From NCBI RefSeq assembly GCF_000526935.1, contig NZ_JAHA01000008.1:1-64000 (forward strand): a stretch of 64,000 nucleotides of DNA, in the 5' to 3' direction. This stretch comes from Butyrivibrio sp. FCS014 (lineage in GTDB: Bacteria > Bacillota > Clostridia > Lachnospirales > Lachnospiraceae). Below the pieces are notes generated by a model, which was given only the letters and a program-made list of their open reading frames with translations, did not search any database and was not told the origin of the DNA. Made by a program: the position numbers and the translations under genes. Below, piece after piece: positions 47,175 to 56,076 of the stretch (positions within the stretch are counted from its first letter, which is position 1; the number at the start of each line of letters is the position of its first letter).

Positions 47175-48864
47175 AAACACTCGTTTTAGATCCATTATCA
47201 TGTCCACGATCATAGCCTGGGCTATTATCATACTGTGCTTCATCTGTCTCACCTTCAAGGAAAACTACCCCATCTATATTCTGGATGATGGCTGGACTGC
47301 CCATATAAACGGTATAAAAACCGAGAATGTTACTCTTTCGAAGTTCTATAAAGTAAAAGACGGCAGACTCCTTCGCGGAGACACGATCACATTAACAAAA
47401 GAGCTTCCTCAAACCGAGGATTTTGATTTCCCTGTTATCCTCTTTAGAAGCAGATACACAACCCTGGATGTTTACCTGGATGATGACCTGATCTTCACCT
47501 TCGGTGATAACCTGTATGATAAAGAACTGTTCATAGGCAAGATGTATCATTTTATATCATTGCCGGAAGATTACGCAGGAAAAACTCTTACCTTTAACAT
47601 GCGGGTTGGGGAGAACAACGCCTTCCAGAATCTGGCTCCTCCCCGTCTCGGAGGCCAGCCTGATATAGAAGGAGAGTTCCTCCATAAAAACATGACTATT
47701 ATCTTCACCGGAATGTTCATGATAGTATTTGGCGTGGCATTCCTGTGCATCACCATTTTTTATTTCACCTCAGTGCCGGAGATAAGAACCTTTATGTTCA
47801 GTTCCATGTTCTGCATCAACATCGGCGCCTGGCTTCTGACCTATTACAACGTTCTGAGCCCCTTTATCTACACTGAGCACGAGACCTTTGTAGAGTACTT
47901 TACCCTTTATCTTATTGTGCCCTACTGTTATCTCATCTGTTACTGCATACAGAATGTTGAACGCAAAAAGCTCTTCTTTACAGCTGCGGCATTGAGCTGT
48001 GCCGTAACTCTGATCCAGTACTTACTGCACTTTGCATTCAACATTCATTTAAGAGCCACTCTGCCCATGTATCACGCCTGCTGCGTTGGCGGATTTATTC
48101 TGCTTGCTTACTATACCGTTAAAGATCTCCGCTCCCGGGATATCGGCCCCTCAAATTCAACCCAGATGCTGGGACTGATTACCTTTTCAGTTTCGGAGAT
48201 CTTTCATCTGGCATTTTACATGTTAGAAAACATCCATCTGAAGTACCCTGAAATGCTCAGCATTCTGATCATCACCTTCGGCTGTCTGATGTTTGCTTTC
48301 TGCCAGCTGGCCAACTACCTGATGTACATCACCCAGTCCTACGCCCAGAAGCAGGAATACGCATCTCTGTCGAGACTGGCCTACGAAGACGGCCTTACGG
48401 ACCTTCCCAACAGAGCCCGTTCCGACAAAGAGCTTTTAGACCTCGACAAGACAGACACCGACTACTGTATCATAAGCATTGACCTAAACGGCCTTAAGTA
48501 TGTTAACGATAAGTTCGGACATCCCTCCGGCGACAAGTACATCAAGGACTTCTCCAAGGTTCTCACCAGCACCTTTGAAGATCAGGGCTTCTGCGCCAGA
48601 ATCGGCGGCGACGAGTTCCTGGTGATCATCAATGACTCCGAGGGAAAAGACATATCGGCTCTCATCGGACGGATGGAAAGTGCCCTTAATGTCATGAACG
48701 CCCTCTACCCCGAGTACCACCGCAGCGTTGCCACCGGCTATGCATTCCGTCATGAGGGAAAAGAGGATACGACCTCCCACGAGATCTACCTTATGGCCGA
48801 CGAGCGCATGTATGCGAAAAAAAGACGGATGCACGAGGAACTGGGCATCCGGCAGAGACTGTAA
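47161..48864 (+). CDS. Second membrane diguanylate cyclase, paralogue of the preceding gene
   Basis: 567 residues from the ATG at 47161; upstream in-frame ATGs are too close to the AGGGAGG site. Same layout as its neighbour: one helix, extracellular domain (YTTLDVYLDDDLIFTFGDNL), seven helices and GGDEF (DGLTDLPNRARSDKELLDLD; RIGGDEFLVII at about 482). Both have a conserved ENNAF motif before the membrane block. A tandem duplication with divergence is clear. Convergent with the enoate-reductase-like gene across an IS-split terminator. Confidence 0.9.
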   Translation: MKIFKNTRFRSIIMSTIIAWAIIILCFICLTFKENYPIYILDDGWTAHINGIKTENVTLSKFYKVKDGRLLRGDTITLTKELPQTEDFDFPVILFRSRYTTLDVYLDDDLIFTFGDNLYDKELFIGKMYHFISLPEDYAGKTLTFNMRVGENNAFQNLAPPRLGGQPDIEGEFLHKNMTIIFTGMFMIVFGVAFLCITIFYFTSVPEIRTFMFSSMFCINIGAWLLTYYNVLSPFIYTEHETFVEYFTLYLIVPYCYLICYCIQNVERKKLFFTAAALSCAVTLIQYLLHFAFNIHLRATLPMYHACCVGGFILLAYYTVKDLRSRDIGPSNSTQMLGLITFSVSEIFHLAFYMLENIHLKYPEMLSILIITFGCLMFAFCQLANYLMYITQSYAQKQEYASLSRLAYEDGLTDLPNRARSDKELLDLDKTDTDYCIISIDLNGLKYVNDKFGHPSGDKYIKDFSKVLTSTFEDQGFCARIGGDEFLVIINDSEGKDISALIGRMESALNVMNALYPEYHRSVATGYAFRHEGKEDTTSHEIYLMADERMYAKKRRMHEELGIRQRL

Positions 48865-48931
48865 AATTAGTAATGATAAAAAGCAGGTTTTTTCTGATAT
48901 GTACCCAGAATCCTGGACACATATTTATGAA

Positions 48932-49732
48932 CTAGGCTGAACACATGGATGCTATCCTGTATTGTACAGGTGGCATCCATTTTGTTTTTGCCTGAATTCT
49001 TTTGTTATTGTAGTAATCTATATATTCTTCAACAGCGTTTGAGAATTCTTCGAAAGAAGCATACTCTTTCTCATAGCCATAATACATCTCATTTTTTAAT
49101 CTTCCAAAGAATGTTTCCATAATACAATTATCATAGCAGTTACCTTTTCGTGACATAGATTGGATAATGCCATGTTCTTGTAAAGCATTTCTATAATAAG
49201 CATGTTGATACTGCCAGCCTTGATCAGAATGTAATATAAGGCCTTCAATTGAAGGAAATTTACCAAAAGCTTTATTTAACATTCTCTCTATCTGCTCAAG
49301 ATTAGGACTCATAGATAAATCATATGAAATGATTTCATTTGTATTCATATCTAGAACTGGCGATATATAACACTTTCCCCATGAAAAGTTAAATTGGGAT
49401 ACATCTGTCGTCCATTTTTGTAAAGGCGCAGTTGTACTAAAATCTCTATTTATTATGTTATCAGCAATCTTACCCACCTCACCCTTATAAGAGTGATATT
49501 TCTCTTTCGGTCGCTTACCAGCCAATCCAGATTCATGCATGAGACGCTGAACACGTTTATGATTTACTTGGTATCCACGATTTATCAATTCCTGATGGAT
49601 TCGCCTGACACCATATCTGCGTTTATTCGATTCAAAAATACTTTTTATTTCTTTCAGTATATCTTGATTGCGTTCAGCCACAAGGTCTTCCTTACCAATC
49701 TCAAAATAGTAAGTCGATCTAGCTATATGCAT
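48932..49732 (-). CDS. IS3-family transposase OrfB (DDE integrase core)
   Basis: 266 residues. An HTH_21-type N-terminal part (RRYGVRRIHQELINRGYQVN) is followed by the rve integrase fold with its DDE triad: WTTDVSQF, LILHSDQGWQYQ and DNCIMETFFGRLKNE. It is normally made as an OrfAB fusion by -1 frameshifting. AAAAAG runs near the end of orfA (about 49795) are candidate slip sites, and the frame upstream of ATG 49732 encodes IIKELRENGYKLKHLLKA, which supports a fused product. Confidence 0.92.
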   Translation of the reverse strand: MHIARSTYYFEIGKEDLVAERNQDILKEIKSIFESNKRRYGVRRIHQELINRGYQVNHKRVQRLMHESGLAGKRPKEKYHSYKGEVGKIADNIINRDFSTTAPLQKWTTDVSQFNFSWGKCYISPVLDMNTNEIISYDLSMSPNLEQIERMLNKAFGKFPSIEGLILHSDQGWQYQHAYYRNALQEHGIIQSMSRKGNCYDNCIMETFFGRLKNEMYYGYEKEYASFEEFSNAVEEYIDYYNNKRIQAKTKWMPPVQYRIASMCSA

Positions 49733-49749
49733 AGCTTTAAGTAGATGCT

Positions 49750-50319
49750 TTAGTTTGTATCCGTTTTCCCTGAGCTCTTTGATGATTGCTGCTTTTTCGC
49801 CTTGAGTCGCGCAGCTTCCTTTTCTTCTCTCAAGGCGATCTCTTTTTTTATTACTTCGATTTCAGCTTTCATGTATTCGTTTTCAGCTCTTAACCGAATT
49901 AGCTCTTCGTACTCAGATTCATTGGGTTTTGGAGGTTTTCGCGTTCCTACTTTTTTCATATATGGGTTCTTTGATTTACGACCTTTCTGTTTTGGTATAA
50001 GACCATTATAACCATATATCTTATACTTGCGGACCCATTGATAAAGCTGTCCATCAGAAATACCAGCTGAAAAAGCAACACTTTTGTTAGACTCACCAGC
50101 CAAAACACGTGCAACTAAGGCATAACGTTCCTCTGGAGTCCATTCCTTATTATGATTTTTATGTCTTAAAGCATCTGAACCACACGCTTCTTCAATTCTA
50201 ACCCATTCTCGTATCTTATCATGAAATCTTGCAGTCCCTATTCCATCTGGGGTGTCAGGATATTCACCACGATAATACATTTCCACACATTTTCTTTTGA
50301 ATTCGTAACTATAGCGCAT
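49750..50319 (-). CDS. IS3-family transposase OrfA (helix-turn-helix)
   Basis: 189 residues from the ATG at 50319 behind AAGGAGG (MRYSYEFKRKCVEMYYRGEY). The helix-turn-helix WTPEERYALVARVLAGESNK with ISDGQLYQWVRKYKIYGYNG binds the IS ends. The C-terminal half is a leucine-zipper-like coiled coil (YEELIRLRAENEYMKAEIEV). Confidence 0.88.
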   Translation of the reverse strand: MRYSYEFKRKCVEMYYRGEYPDTPDGIGTARFHDKIREWVRIEEACGSDALRHKNHNKEWTPEERYALVARVLAGESNKSVAFSAGISDGQLYQWVRKYKIYGYNGLIPKQKGRKSKNPYMKKVGTRKPPKPNESEYEELIRLRAENEYMKAEIEVIKKEIALREEKEAARLKAKKQQSSKSSGKTDTN

Positions 50320-50413
50320 AAAAATACCCTCCTTACTGTTTTGTCCAGTAAAGAGGGTACATATCATTCATTCAAGAAAAAACCTGCTTTTTTATACCCT
50401 TATTATCAGATTA

Positions 50414-52477
50414 TCAGATCTTCATGGCAATATCCCATGCGCCCCAGATTGCGGAACGAACATTTCCTACCTTTGCACAGTCGCCAAGGAGGTGTACATT
50501 CTTGGCTGCCTGGATAAGAGGAATGGGATGATATCCTACAGACATGATCACGCTGTCAGCGGGAAGAGTAACTGTTCTTCCGTCGCCTGTACCAATCTCA
50601 ACTGACTTCTCGGTAATAGCATTAACTCTTGCCTTGAGGTATACAGGAACTTCGTTGGTCTTGAAGCAGTCACGAAGGTAGCTGGTGTTGGCCAGACACA
50701 TATTCTTAACTGCGATAAGGTCATCCTTCATCTCAACGATCTGAGGGTTCTTGCCCTTTCTGAAAAGATCAAGAGCGATCTCACAACCTGTAAGACCTCC
50801 GCCGATGATGACTACATCCTTGCCGACTTCTTTTTTGCCAAGGAGATAATCTGTGGCGTCCATTGCGTAGTCTGCTGCGCCGGGGATCGGGATCCTGTTG
50901 GCCTCAGCACCTGTAGCAATGATATACTCGTCAGCCTGAGGAAGGCTGTCGGGCTTAACTTCGTAGTTGAAGTGGATCTTAACGCCAAGCTTCTGAAGCT
51001 GATGCTTCTGCCATGCGATAAGCTGTTTATCCTTCTCTTTGAACTCGGGAGCTGCTGCAGCTATGAATACGCCGCCGAGCTCTGAAGTCTTCTCATAGAT
51101 CTCGGGATCATGTCCACGGAGAGCAAGGATTCTTGCTGCTTCCATACCACCGATACCACCGCCGATGATGGCAACCTTCTTGGGATTCTCGGTGGGAACA
51201 ACCTTATATTTCTTGGACTGCATGCTGCGAGGGTTAACTGCGCACTTGCACATTCCGGCTGACTCGGAAAGATCCTGATCGTTGGCTGTTCCGTTGTGCT
51301 TGGTTAAGTTAAAGCATGCTGCGTGACAGCAGATGCAAGGACGAATCTCGTCCTCCATGCCTCTCTCAAGCTTGGCAACCCACTTGGGATCTGCCAGGAA
51401 CTGACGGCCTACAGCCATAGCGTCTATGCCGCCCTTCTTGATGGAAGCTGCACCAACAGCGGGCTCCATCTTACCGGCGCAGACAACGGGAATGTCAACA
51501 AACTTCTTGATGTGCTCAACATCCTCGAGGTTACAGTTCTGAGGCATGTACTGCGGGGGATGAGCCCAATACCAGGCATCATAGGTTCCGTTATCGCAGT
51601 TAAGCATATCGTAACCGGCATCCTGAAGGAACTTTGCAGCCTTCTCGGACTCTTCCATATCTCTTCCGATCTCCTCAAAGTCCTCTCCGGGCATAGCGCC
51701 GTACTGGAAGGCCTTTGTCATGGATCTTACAGAATAACGAAGAGAAACAGGGAAGTCGTCGCCGCACTTGTCCTTGATTTCTTTAACGATCTCAGCAGCG
51801 AAACGGTAACGGTTCTCAAAGGATCCGCCGTACTCGTCTGTTCTGTGATTGGTGTACTTAAGTGTGAACTGGTCAAGGAGGTATCCCTCGTGAACAGCGT
51901 GAACTTCAACGCCGTCAACTCCGGCTTCCTTGCAGAGCCTTGCGGTCTCGCCGAAAGCATAGATGATATCCTTGATCTCTTTTTCTGTTATTGCACGGGT
52001 TGTTACATCATCAGCCCATCTGTTGGGAAGAACTGAAGGTGCAGCTGTAAGGTACTCAGCATCAATATAGGGCTTAGCCAGTGTGTTGAGAGCCTTATTC
52101 TTTGCAAGCATTGCAAGAGGTGCTGTCAGGGCAAAAGACCTTCCGAATCCGGCAGTCATCTGCACAAACATCTTAGCTCCTGTTGCATGAAGCTCATCCA
52201 TGAACTCAGCAAGTTCTTTGAACTTGCGCTTGTTCTGATAGAGCCACTTTCCGCCCAGCATATCCTTAACGGGAGCAATGCCGGGGATGATAAGTCCGCA
52301 ATCATGCTTGGCTATCTTAAGAAGGAGTTTTGCGGCTTCCTTGTCGAAGTGGCTTCCGCCGGGCTCCATCCAGCCAAAGATGCAGGTTCCGCCCATAGGG
52401 GCAAGGACAATACGGTTCTTTATTTCCAGATTCCCGATTTTCCACGGGGTAAAGAGTGATTCATACTCCTGCTTCAT
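50414..52477 (-). CDS. Enoate reductase-like Fe-S flavoprotein (Old Yellow Enzyme family)
   Basis: 687 residues: an N-terminal FMN TIM barrel (LFTPWKIGNLEIKNRIVLAP; DGVEVHAVHEGYLLDQF; HRTDEYGGSFENRYRF), a [4Fe-4S] site from CICCHAACF (about 380) and MCKCAVNP, then an FAD/NAD(P) domain (VAIIGGGIGGMEAARILALR; DVVIIGGGLTGCEIALDLF). This is the 2,4-dienoyl-CoA reductase/2-enoate reductase/BaiCD architecture. Enoate reductases hydrogenate the double bond made by 2-hydroxyacyl-CoA dehydratases in reductive amino-acid pathways, which fits the operon. It starts 2 bases after the preceding stop and is the last gene of the operon. Confidence 0.9.
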   Translation of the reverse strand: MKQEYESLFTPWKIGNLEIKNRIVLAPMGGTCIFGWMEPGGSHFDKEAAKLLLKIAKHDCGLIIPGIAPVKDMLGGKWLYQNKRKFKELAEFMDELHATGAKMFVQMTAGFGRSFALTAPLAMLAKNKALNTLAKPYIDAEYLTAAPSVLPNRWADDVTTRAITEKEIKDIIYAFGETARLCKEAGVDGVEVHAVHEGYLLDQFTLKYTNHRTDEYGGSFENRYRFAAEIVKEIKDKCGDDFPVSLRYSVRSMTKAFQYGAMPGEDFEEIGRDMEESEKAAKFLQDAGYDMLNCDNGTYDAWYWAHPPQYMPQNCNLEDVEHIKKFVDIPVVCAGKMEPAVGAASIKKGGIDAMAVGRQFLADPKWVAKLERGMEDEIRPCICCHAACFNLTKHNGTANDQDLSESAGMCKCAVNPRSMQSKKYKVVPTENPKKVAIIGGGIGGMEAARILALRGHDPEIYEKTSELGGVFIAAAAPEFKEKDKQLIAWQKHQLQKLGVKIHFNYEVKPDSLPQADEYIIATGAEANRIPIPGAADYAMDATDYLLGKKEVGKDVVIIGGGLTGCEIALDLFRKGKNPQIVEMKDDLIAVKNMCLANTSYLRDCFKTNEVPVYLKARVNAITEKSVEIGTGDGRTVTLPADSVIMSVGYHPIPLIQAAKNVHLLGDCAKVGNVRSAIWGAWDIAMKI

Positions 52478-52479
52478 GG

Positions 52480-53205
52480 TTATTCCTTTCCTGGTTTCTT
52501 TTTTCCAAGATGTAATTCCTTCATGCCCTCTACTTCGTCACATACGGCTTTCATGCTGCAGTGTCCGCAGTCTGTGGGCATTCCGTCCAAAATATGGGTG
52601 AGAGTTCTTGTGATCTTGTCGACCTTGTCGGCATTTTCCCGAAGACTCTCAACGATCTTTTTGTCAGTGATAAAGATGACGCGCACCTTCTCCACCTGGC
52701 TTACTTCCTTGTACTTGGAGATATAAGTGGCACCGACTTTTGCAAAGTCGATCTTCTTCCTGAGGGCTTCAGAGCTTATACGAACCTGCTCCTGATTGCT
52801 CTGGGAAGAAACCCTTACCATATATCCTTCAGGAAAAACATGGTATCTTACGAACTCAAGATTTCGGATGGCCTGGAAAGCCTTCTCCTGATCCTGGTCC
52901 TCTCCAAGGTCAGAGGTCTTAAGCATCACAATTCTGGCAAAAGCAGTACTTCCTGTTATAGCCGGTATATCTTTTCCCACGATAAGGACTTCGTCCTCGG
53001 TGATGCGGTCTGAAGTGGTGACCATAGTGTAGTTAACAGAGGGCTCTCCCGCTCCGCCCAGCTCAAGGCCTGCGTCTCTTTGCATGATAAATTCACTCTC
53101 TGCAAGACACTTCCATGCGCTGCCGGGGGCATAAGGCACCTTATTAACAGGTGCCTCCTTAAGAGCCTCCATAGTGGCGTCAATTATGTTGTCGTATAAT
53201 TTCAT
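52480..53205 (-). CDS. Acetyl-CoA synthase middle-domain-like protein with a CxxCxxxxxC cluster
   Basis: 241 residues from the ATG at 53205 (MKLYDNIIDATMEALKE). LELGGAGEPSVNYTMVTTSD with EVLIVGKDI, and later RVSSQSNQEQVRISSEALRK with VEKVRVIFITDK, parallel in order and spacing the middle (A2) domain of acetyl-CoA synthase/CdhC as I remember it. The end TDCGHCSMKAVCDEVEGMKE carries Cys 213, 216 and 222 where ACS has the first cubane cysteines. The rest of the ACS active-site domain, including the CGC nickel ligands, is absent. It is not a broken gene: it ends normally and is tightly packed in the operon. Role unknown; perhaps an Fe-S electron carrier or CoA-binding subunit. Confidence 0.7.
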   Translation of the reverse strand: MKLYDNIIDATMEALKEAPVNKVPYAPGSAWKCLAESEFIMQRDAGLELGGAGEPSVNYTMVTTSDRITEDEVLIVGKDIPAITGSTAFARIVMLKTSDLGEDQDQEKAFQAIRNLEFVRYHVFPEGYMVRVSSQSNQEQVRISSEALRKKIDFAKVGATYISKYKEVSQVEKVRVIFITDKKIVESLRENADKVDKITRTLTHILDGMPTDCGHCSMKAVCDEVEGMKELHLGKKKPGKE

Positions 53206-53221
53206 TTCAAATACCTCTTGA

Positions 53222-53389
53222 TCAGAACCTGATATCTGCTTTCTTGCGATCAAATATCTTATTTACCTGAGTGTAAAGCCAGGCCATAAGCTTCTGGTCA
53301 AGATTCCAGAAATAAATCACGAACAGTATCCCTGTAACGATAATAAGGATCTTACAAATTTTGAAAATGATCTTAAATGTTTTGCTCAT
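53222..53389 (-). CDS. Small one-helix membrane protein, paralogue of the one at 61154
   Basis: 55 residues from the ATG at 53389 (AAAGGA upstream). A single hydrophobic helix, ILIIVTGILFVIYFWNLDQK, is followed by a basic tail ending KKADIRF. ILFVIYFWNLDQKLMAWLY closely resembles ILFAVFYWDLDGKFLYYIW of the 72-residue protein closing the divergent operon. Having one beside each dehydratase-like pair suggests a membrane anchor or small subunit of these complexes. It is flanked by gaps of only 16 and 26 bases. No family is known to me. Confidence 0.7.
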   Translation of the reverse strand: MSKTFKIIFKICKILIIVTGILFVIYFWNLDQKLMAWLYTQVNKIFDRKKADIRF

Positions 53390-53415
53390 CTCAAATAGGT
53401 CCTTTCATGCACTGA

Positions 53416-54210
53416 TTATTTTGCAAGGCCTTTCTGTCTTGCGTACTCAGCTGCACCCAGAGCTCCCATAAGCTGAGGATCTGTGCTGAGGTCTACAACC
53501 TTGAGCTTAAGTACCTGCTCGATAGCAGCCTTAAGTCCAGCATTCTTAGCACATCCACCTGTAAGTGTGATGGAATCTGTAGCGCCTGCCTTCTTGGACA
53601 TTACGAAACATCTCTTAGCAACAGCCATCTCGATACCTGCTGCGATCTCGTCCATGGGCTTTCCTTCACCAACAAGAGTTATAACCTCAGACTCAGCAAA
53701 TACTGTACACTGAGCTGTGATAGGAATAACGTTCTTAGCTGAAAGTGAAAGGTTTGAGAACTGCTCAAGGCTCATCTCGAATGATCTTGCCATAGCCTCG
53801 AAGAAACGTCCTGTTCCGGCTGCGCACTTGTCGTTCATGGCGAAGTTCTTAACTGTTCCGTCTGTGTCGATGGAGATACCCTTAACGTCCTGTCCACCGA
53901 TATCGATGATAGCCTTAACTGAAGGGTTTGTTACATGTACGCCCATAGCGTGGCAGGAAATCTCAGAGATATTCTCGTCAGCAAAAGGAACCTTGTTACG
54001 TCCGTAACCTGTACCGATAAGGTACTCCAGATCCTTGGCTGAAGAAAGGTCTGAAACCTGTCCTACAACCTCGTTCATAGCCATCTTGGCTGACTCTTCA
54101 GCAATAATCTTGCTCTTAACAGTGGTATTAGCTACCATCTTTCCGGTTTCGTCTATGATCACAGCCTTTGTATAGGTTGATCCCACATCACATCCGCCAA
54201 AGTACTTCAT
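53416..54210 (-). CDS. 2-hydroxyacyl-CoA dehydratase activator ATPase (HgdC/BadF family)
   Basis: 264 residues from the ATG at 54210 behind AGGAGG. The actin-like ATPase fold has GGCDVGSTYTKAVIIDETG, IIDIGGQDVKGI and LTGGCAKNAGL. The two cysteines that share a [4Fe-4S] cluster across the homodimer are Cys129 (NDKCAAGTGRF) and Cys168 (QCTVFAESEV). Such archerases use ATP to push a low-potential electron into the dehydratase. It is the only activator in the window, so it probably serves both dehydratase-like pairs. Confidence 0.93.
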   Translation of the reverse strand: MKYFGGCDVGSTYTKAVIIDETGKMVANTTVKSKIIAEESAKMAMNEVVGQVSDLSSAKDLEYLIGTGYGRNKVPFADENISEISCHAMGVHVTNPSVKAIIDIGGQDVKGISIDTDGTVKNFAMNDKCAAGTGRFFEAMARSFEMSLEQFSNLSLSAKNVIPITAQCTVFAESEVITLVGEGKPMDEIAAGIEMAVAKRCFVMSKKAGATDSITLTGGCAKNAGLKAAIEQVLKLKVVDLSTDPQLMGALGAAEYARQKGLAK

Positions 54211-54300
54211 TTTGTAAATCCTCCTAAAAAACATTTTAAAATAATTAGTTATCTATGTTACACGGATTGCTCCGCTTCGCTCTCGCGTTTCATCCCTGTA

Positions 54301-56076
54301 TCACCATGTGGTGTCGTCTTCGAAATCCACCAGTGAAGGGTCTACAGGCTCAGCCTTCATAACGGTTCTCATGAACTCGTTAACCTCGGCTCTCATATCT
54401 TTTCTTGAAACAGTTCTGGGATCCATCAGATCGTGGCTGCACCAAAGAAGCTTGATGCCTCTTTCTCTTGCCTGATCCTCGAAAAGACCCTGAACGGTAG
54501 CCATGTTCTTGCAGGATACGTGCTGATACATAAGAACGAAATCAACGTTCCATGCTTCGCACTGTCTCCAGAGCTCGGTTACTACGTGATCGTATCCACC
54601 GTTGGTGTGACGTCTCATAACCATACGCTCGTAGAGTCTTGCAAGGTCCTTAAGGGCCTCGTCCTTGTTCTCTGTCTCAAGAGGCTTTGTGAAGTTCAGT
54701 GACTCCATCTCAACCAGTATATCTACTCCCCAGCAGTTAGCCATCCAGTTGGAGAAGTTAGCATAATAGTGTGCCGGGATTGACCATACGATGGCTCTGT
54801 ACTTCATCTTGCCGCGCCATGCCTCATCCCTGTTCTCATAGGCCTTGAGCATAAGCTTGTCAACCTTCTGGAATGTAGAGATGATTCTGGGATCAAGTCC
54901 GCCGTCCATCTCGTAGTTCCACTTACGGAACAGCTCGTAGCAAGGTCCGATGAGCTGCGGGTAAGGAGTCTGGTTGATCTCCCATTTCTGAAGCTCGTAC
55001 TTGGTCTCGGTGTTGAAACGCTTCATTGCTGCGAAGTAAGCGTCCCAGTTCCACTTGGCACCTGTATTTTCCTCGATGAACCTGATACATCCTCTTATGT
55101 CTTTTACCGCTGCATCCATGATGGACTCGTCTTCGTAACGAACCGGGAATGCCAGGTGGTAAGTAGGCAGATCCTTGAATCTGCGGCTTGTGTAGGATGA
55201 TGCCATAACAGATCCGTCACAGGGCATTGAGCTTGAAATGAAGCATGCTCCCATGTGAGGAAGAGCATCCACAACTACCGCACCGCACTCTGATGAAGGA
55301 ACAGGGCAGGTATCGGAAGGAAGTCCGTAGGACTCAATTGCGTCGATGTATGGCATACAGGCCAGCTGATCGATCTCGGACAAAAGAAATACCGGCATAA
55401 GCTGATAAGGTATTCCGATGAGGTCAGGGAAACCTGCCATGATCTGTGACATTGTCATCTCATCAAAGAGAACGATTTTCTTGGAAAGTTCCTTACTGTT
55501 ACCGACTTTCTCATCTGCCTTCATAAGAAGAACCAGGTTCTCCGCAACATATCTGAAGATCGCATAGATGAGCTCGTGGTGCATCTGAAGGGCTCTGCCT
55601 CTAAGACCGAGAGTGTTCTTGTCCATGAAGGAGTGACAGCAGAAGTATGAAACCATCCATCTGTAATGAACTGCACCCATCATAGCGGGAACAAGGTCCT
55701 TGGAGAAAGTACCAAGAAGCATTCCCCACATTCTGGCCCACTCGTAGAAGTCGTAGCCGGTGTCCTTGACACCTCTCCACTCACGTCTTACGGTGGCCAT
55801 CTTGCCGTTGGCATAGAGCTTACCAAGCTGCTTCTCTCCGTTGATCATGAAGTCCTTGAATTCCTCGGGGCTCATGTTCTTAAGAAGATTTGCCTCATGT
55901 TTGAGACGCTTGGTAAATCCCTTTGCGTCCTGGCCCATTGACTTGGCAACATCCTTCCAGTCTGTTTCCTTGATAAGGTCGCCTACGATACCGGCGATCT
56001 CTTTCATGTTATCTGCCTGGGCCTTCCAGTTTATCTGATCCTTGAGCCTGAAGTTCTTGGGATCTATATACTTCAT
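54301..56076 (-). CDS. 2-hydroxyacyl-CoA dehydratase/benzoyl-CoA reductase-like large subunit (copy 1)
   Basis: 591 residues; its ATG overlaps the stop of the 397-residue partner (ATGA). The family HgdA/HgdB/BcrBC is seen in CHSFMDKNTLGLRGRALQMH, the conserved cysteines in ACMPYIDAIESYGLPSDTCP and MPCDGSVMASSY, and the C-terminal domain DFVLMYQHVSCKNMATVQGL with LLWCSHDLMDPRTVSRKDMR. At 591 residues it is larger than typical subunits (370-480), with an extended N-terminal part (first about 100 residues, Lys-rich). Paralogue of the 563-residue protein at 59448. The substrate is not readable; typical substrates are 2-hydroxyacyl-CoAs or aromatic CoAs, and some relatives carry double-cubane clusters. 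Confidence 0.85.
   Translation of the reverse strand: MKYIDPKNFRLKDQINWKAQADNMKEIAGIVGDLIKETDWKDVAKSMGQDAKGFTKRLKHEANLLKNMSPEEFKDFMINGEKQLGKLYANGKMATVRREWRGVKDTGYDFYEWARMWGMLLGTFSKDLVPAMMGAVHYRWMVSYFCCHSFMDKNTLGLRGRALQMHHELIYAIFRYVAENLVLLMKADEKVGNSKELSKKIVLFDEMTMSQIMAGFPDLIGIPYQLMPVFLLSEIDQLACMPYIDAIESYGLPSDTCPVPSSECGAVVVDALPHMGACFISSSMPCDGSVMASSYTSRRFKDLPTYHLAFPVRYEDESIMDAAVKDIRGCIRFIEENTGAKWNWDAYFAAMKRFNTETKYELQKWEINQTPYPQLIGPCYELFRKWNYEMDGGLDPRIISTFQKVDKLMLKAYENRDEAWRGKMKYRAIVWSIPAHYYANFSNWMANCWGVDILVEMESLNFTKPLETENKDEALKDLARLYERMVMRRHTNGGYDHVVTELWRQCEAWNVDFVLMYQHVSCKNMATVQGLFEDQARERGIKLLWCSHDLMDPRTVSRKDMRAEVNEFMRTVMKAEPVDPSLVDFEDDTTW

Larger units (their letters stand above)
48895..50366 (-). 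mobile_element. IS3-family insertion sequence (IS150-like), complete
   Basis: 1472 bases. The ends are TGATATGTACCC at 48895 and its inverse at 50366, continuing as imperfect repeats to TGGACA. The 3-base duplication TTC is at 48892-48894 and 50367-50369. Two overlapping-type frames, orfA and orfB, lie on the minus strand. Both look intact, so it may be active and recently inserted. Confidence 0.9.
48878..50393. terminator. Bidirectional terminator hairpin split by an IS3-family element
   Basis: The left arm AAAAAGCAGGTTTTTTC (48878-48894) and right arm GAAAAAACCTGCTTTTT (from 50376) are perfectly complementary over 17 bases. Without the element and one TTC copy the loop would be ATTCAA. The stem would end convergent transcripts from the GGDEF and enoate-reductase-like genes. 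The element sits exactly in the loop. Confidence 0.8.
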
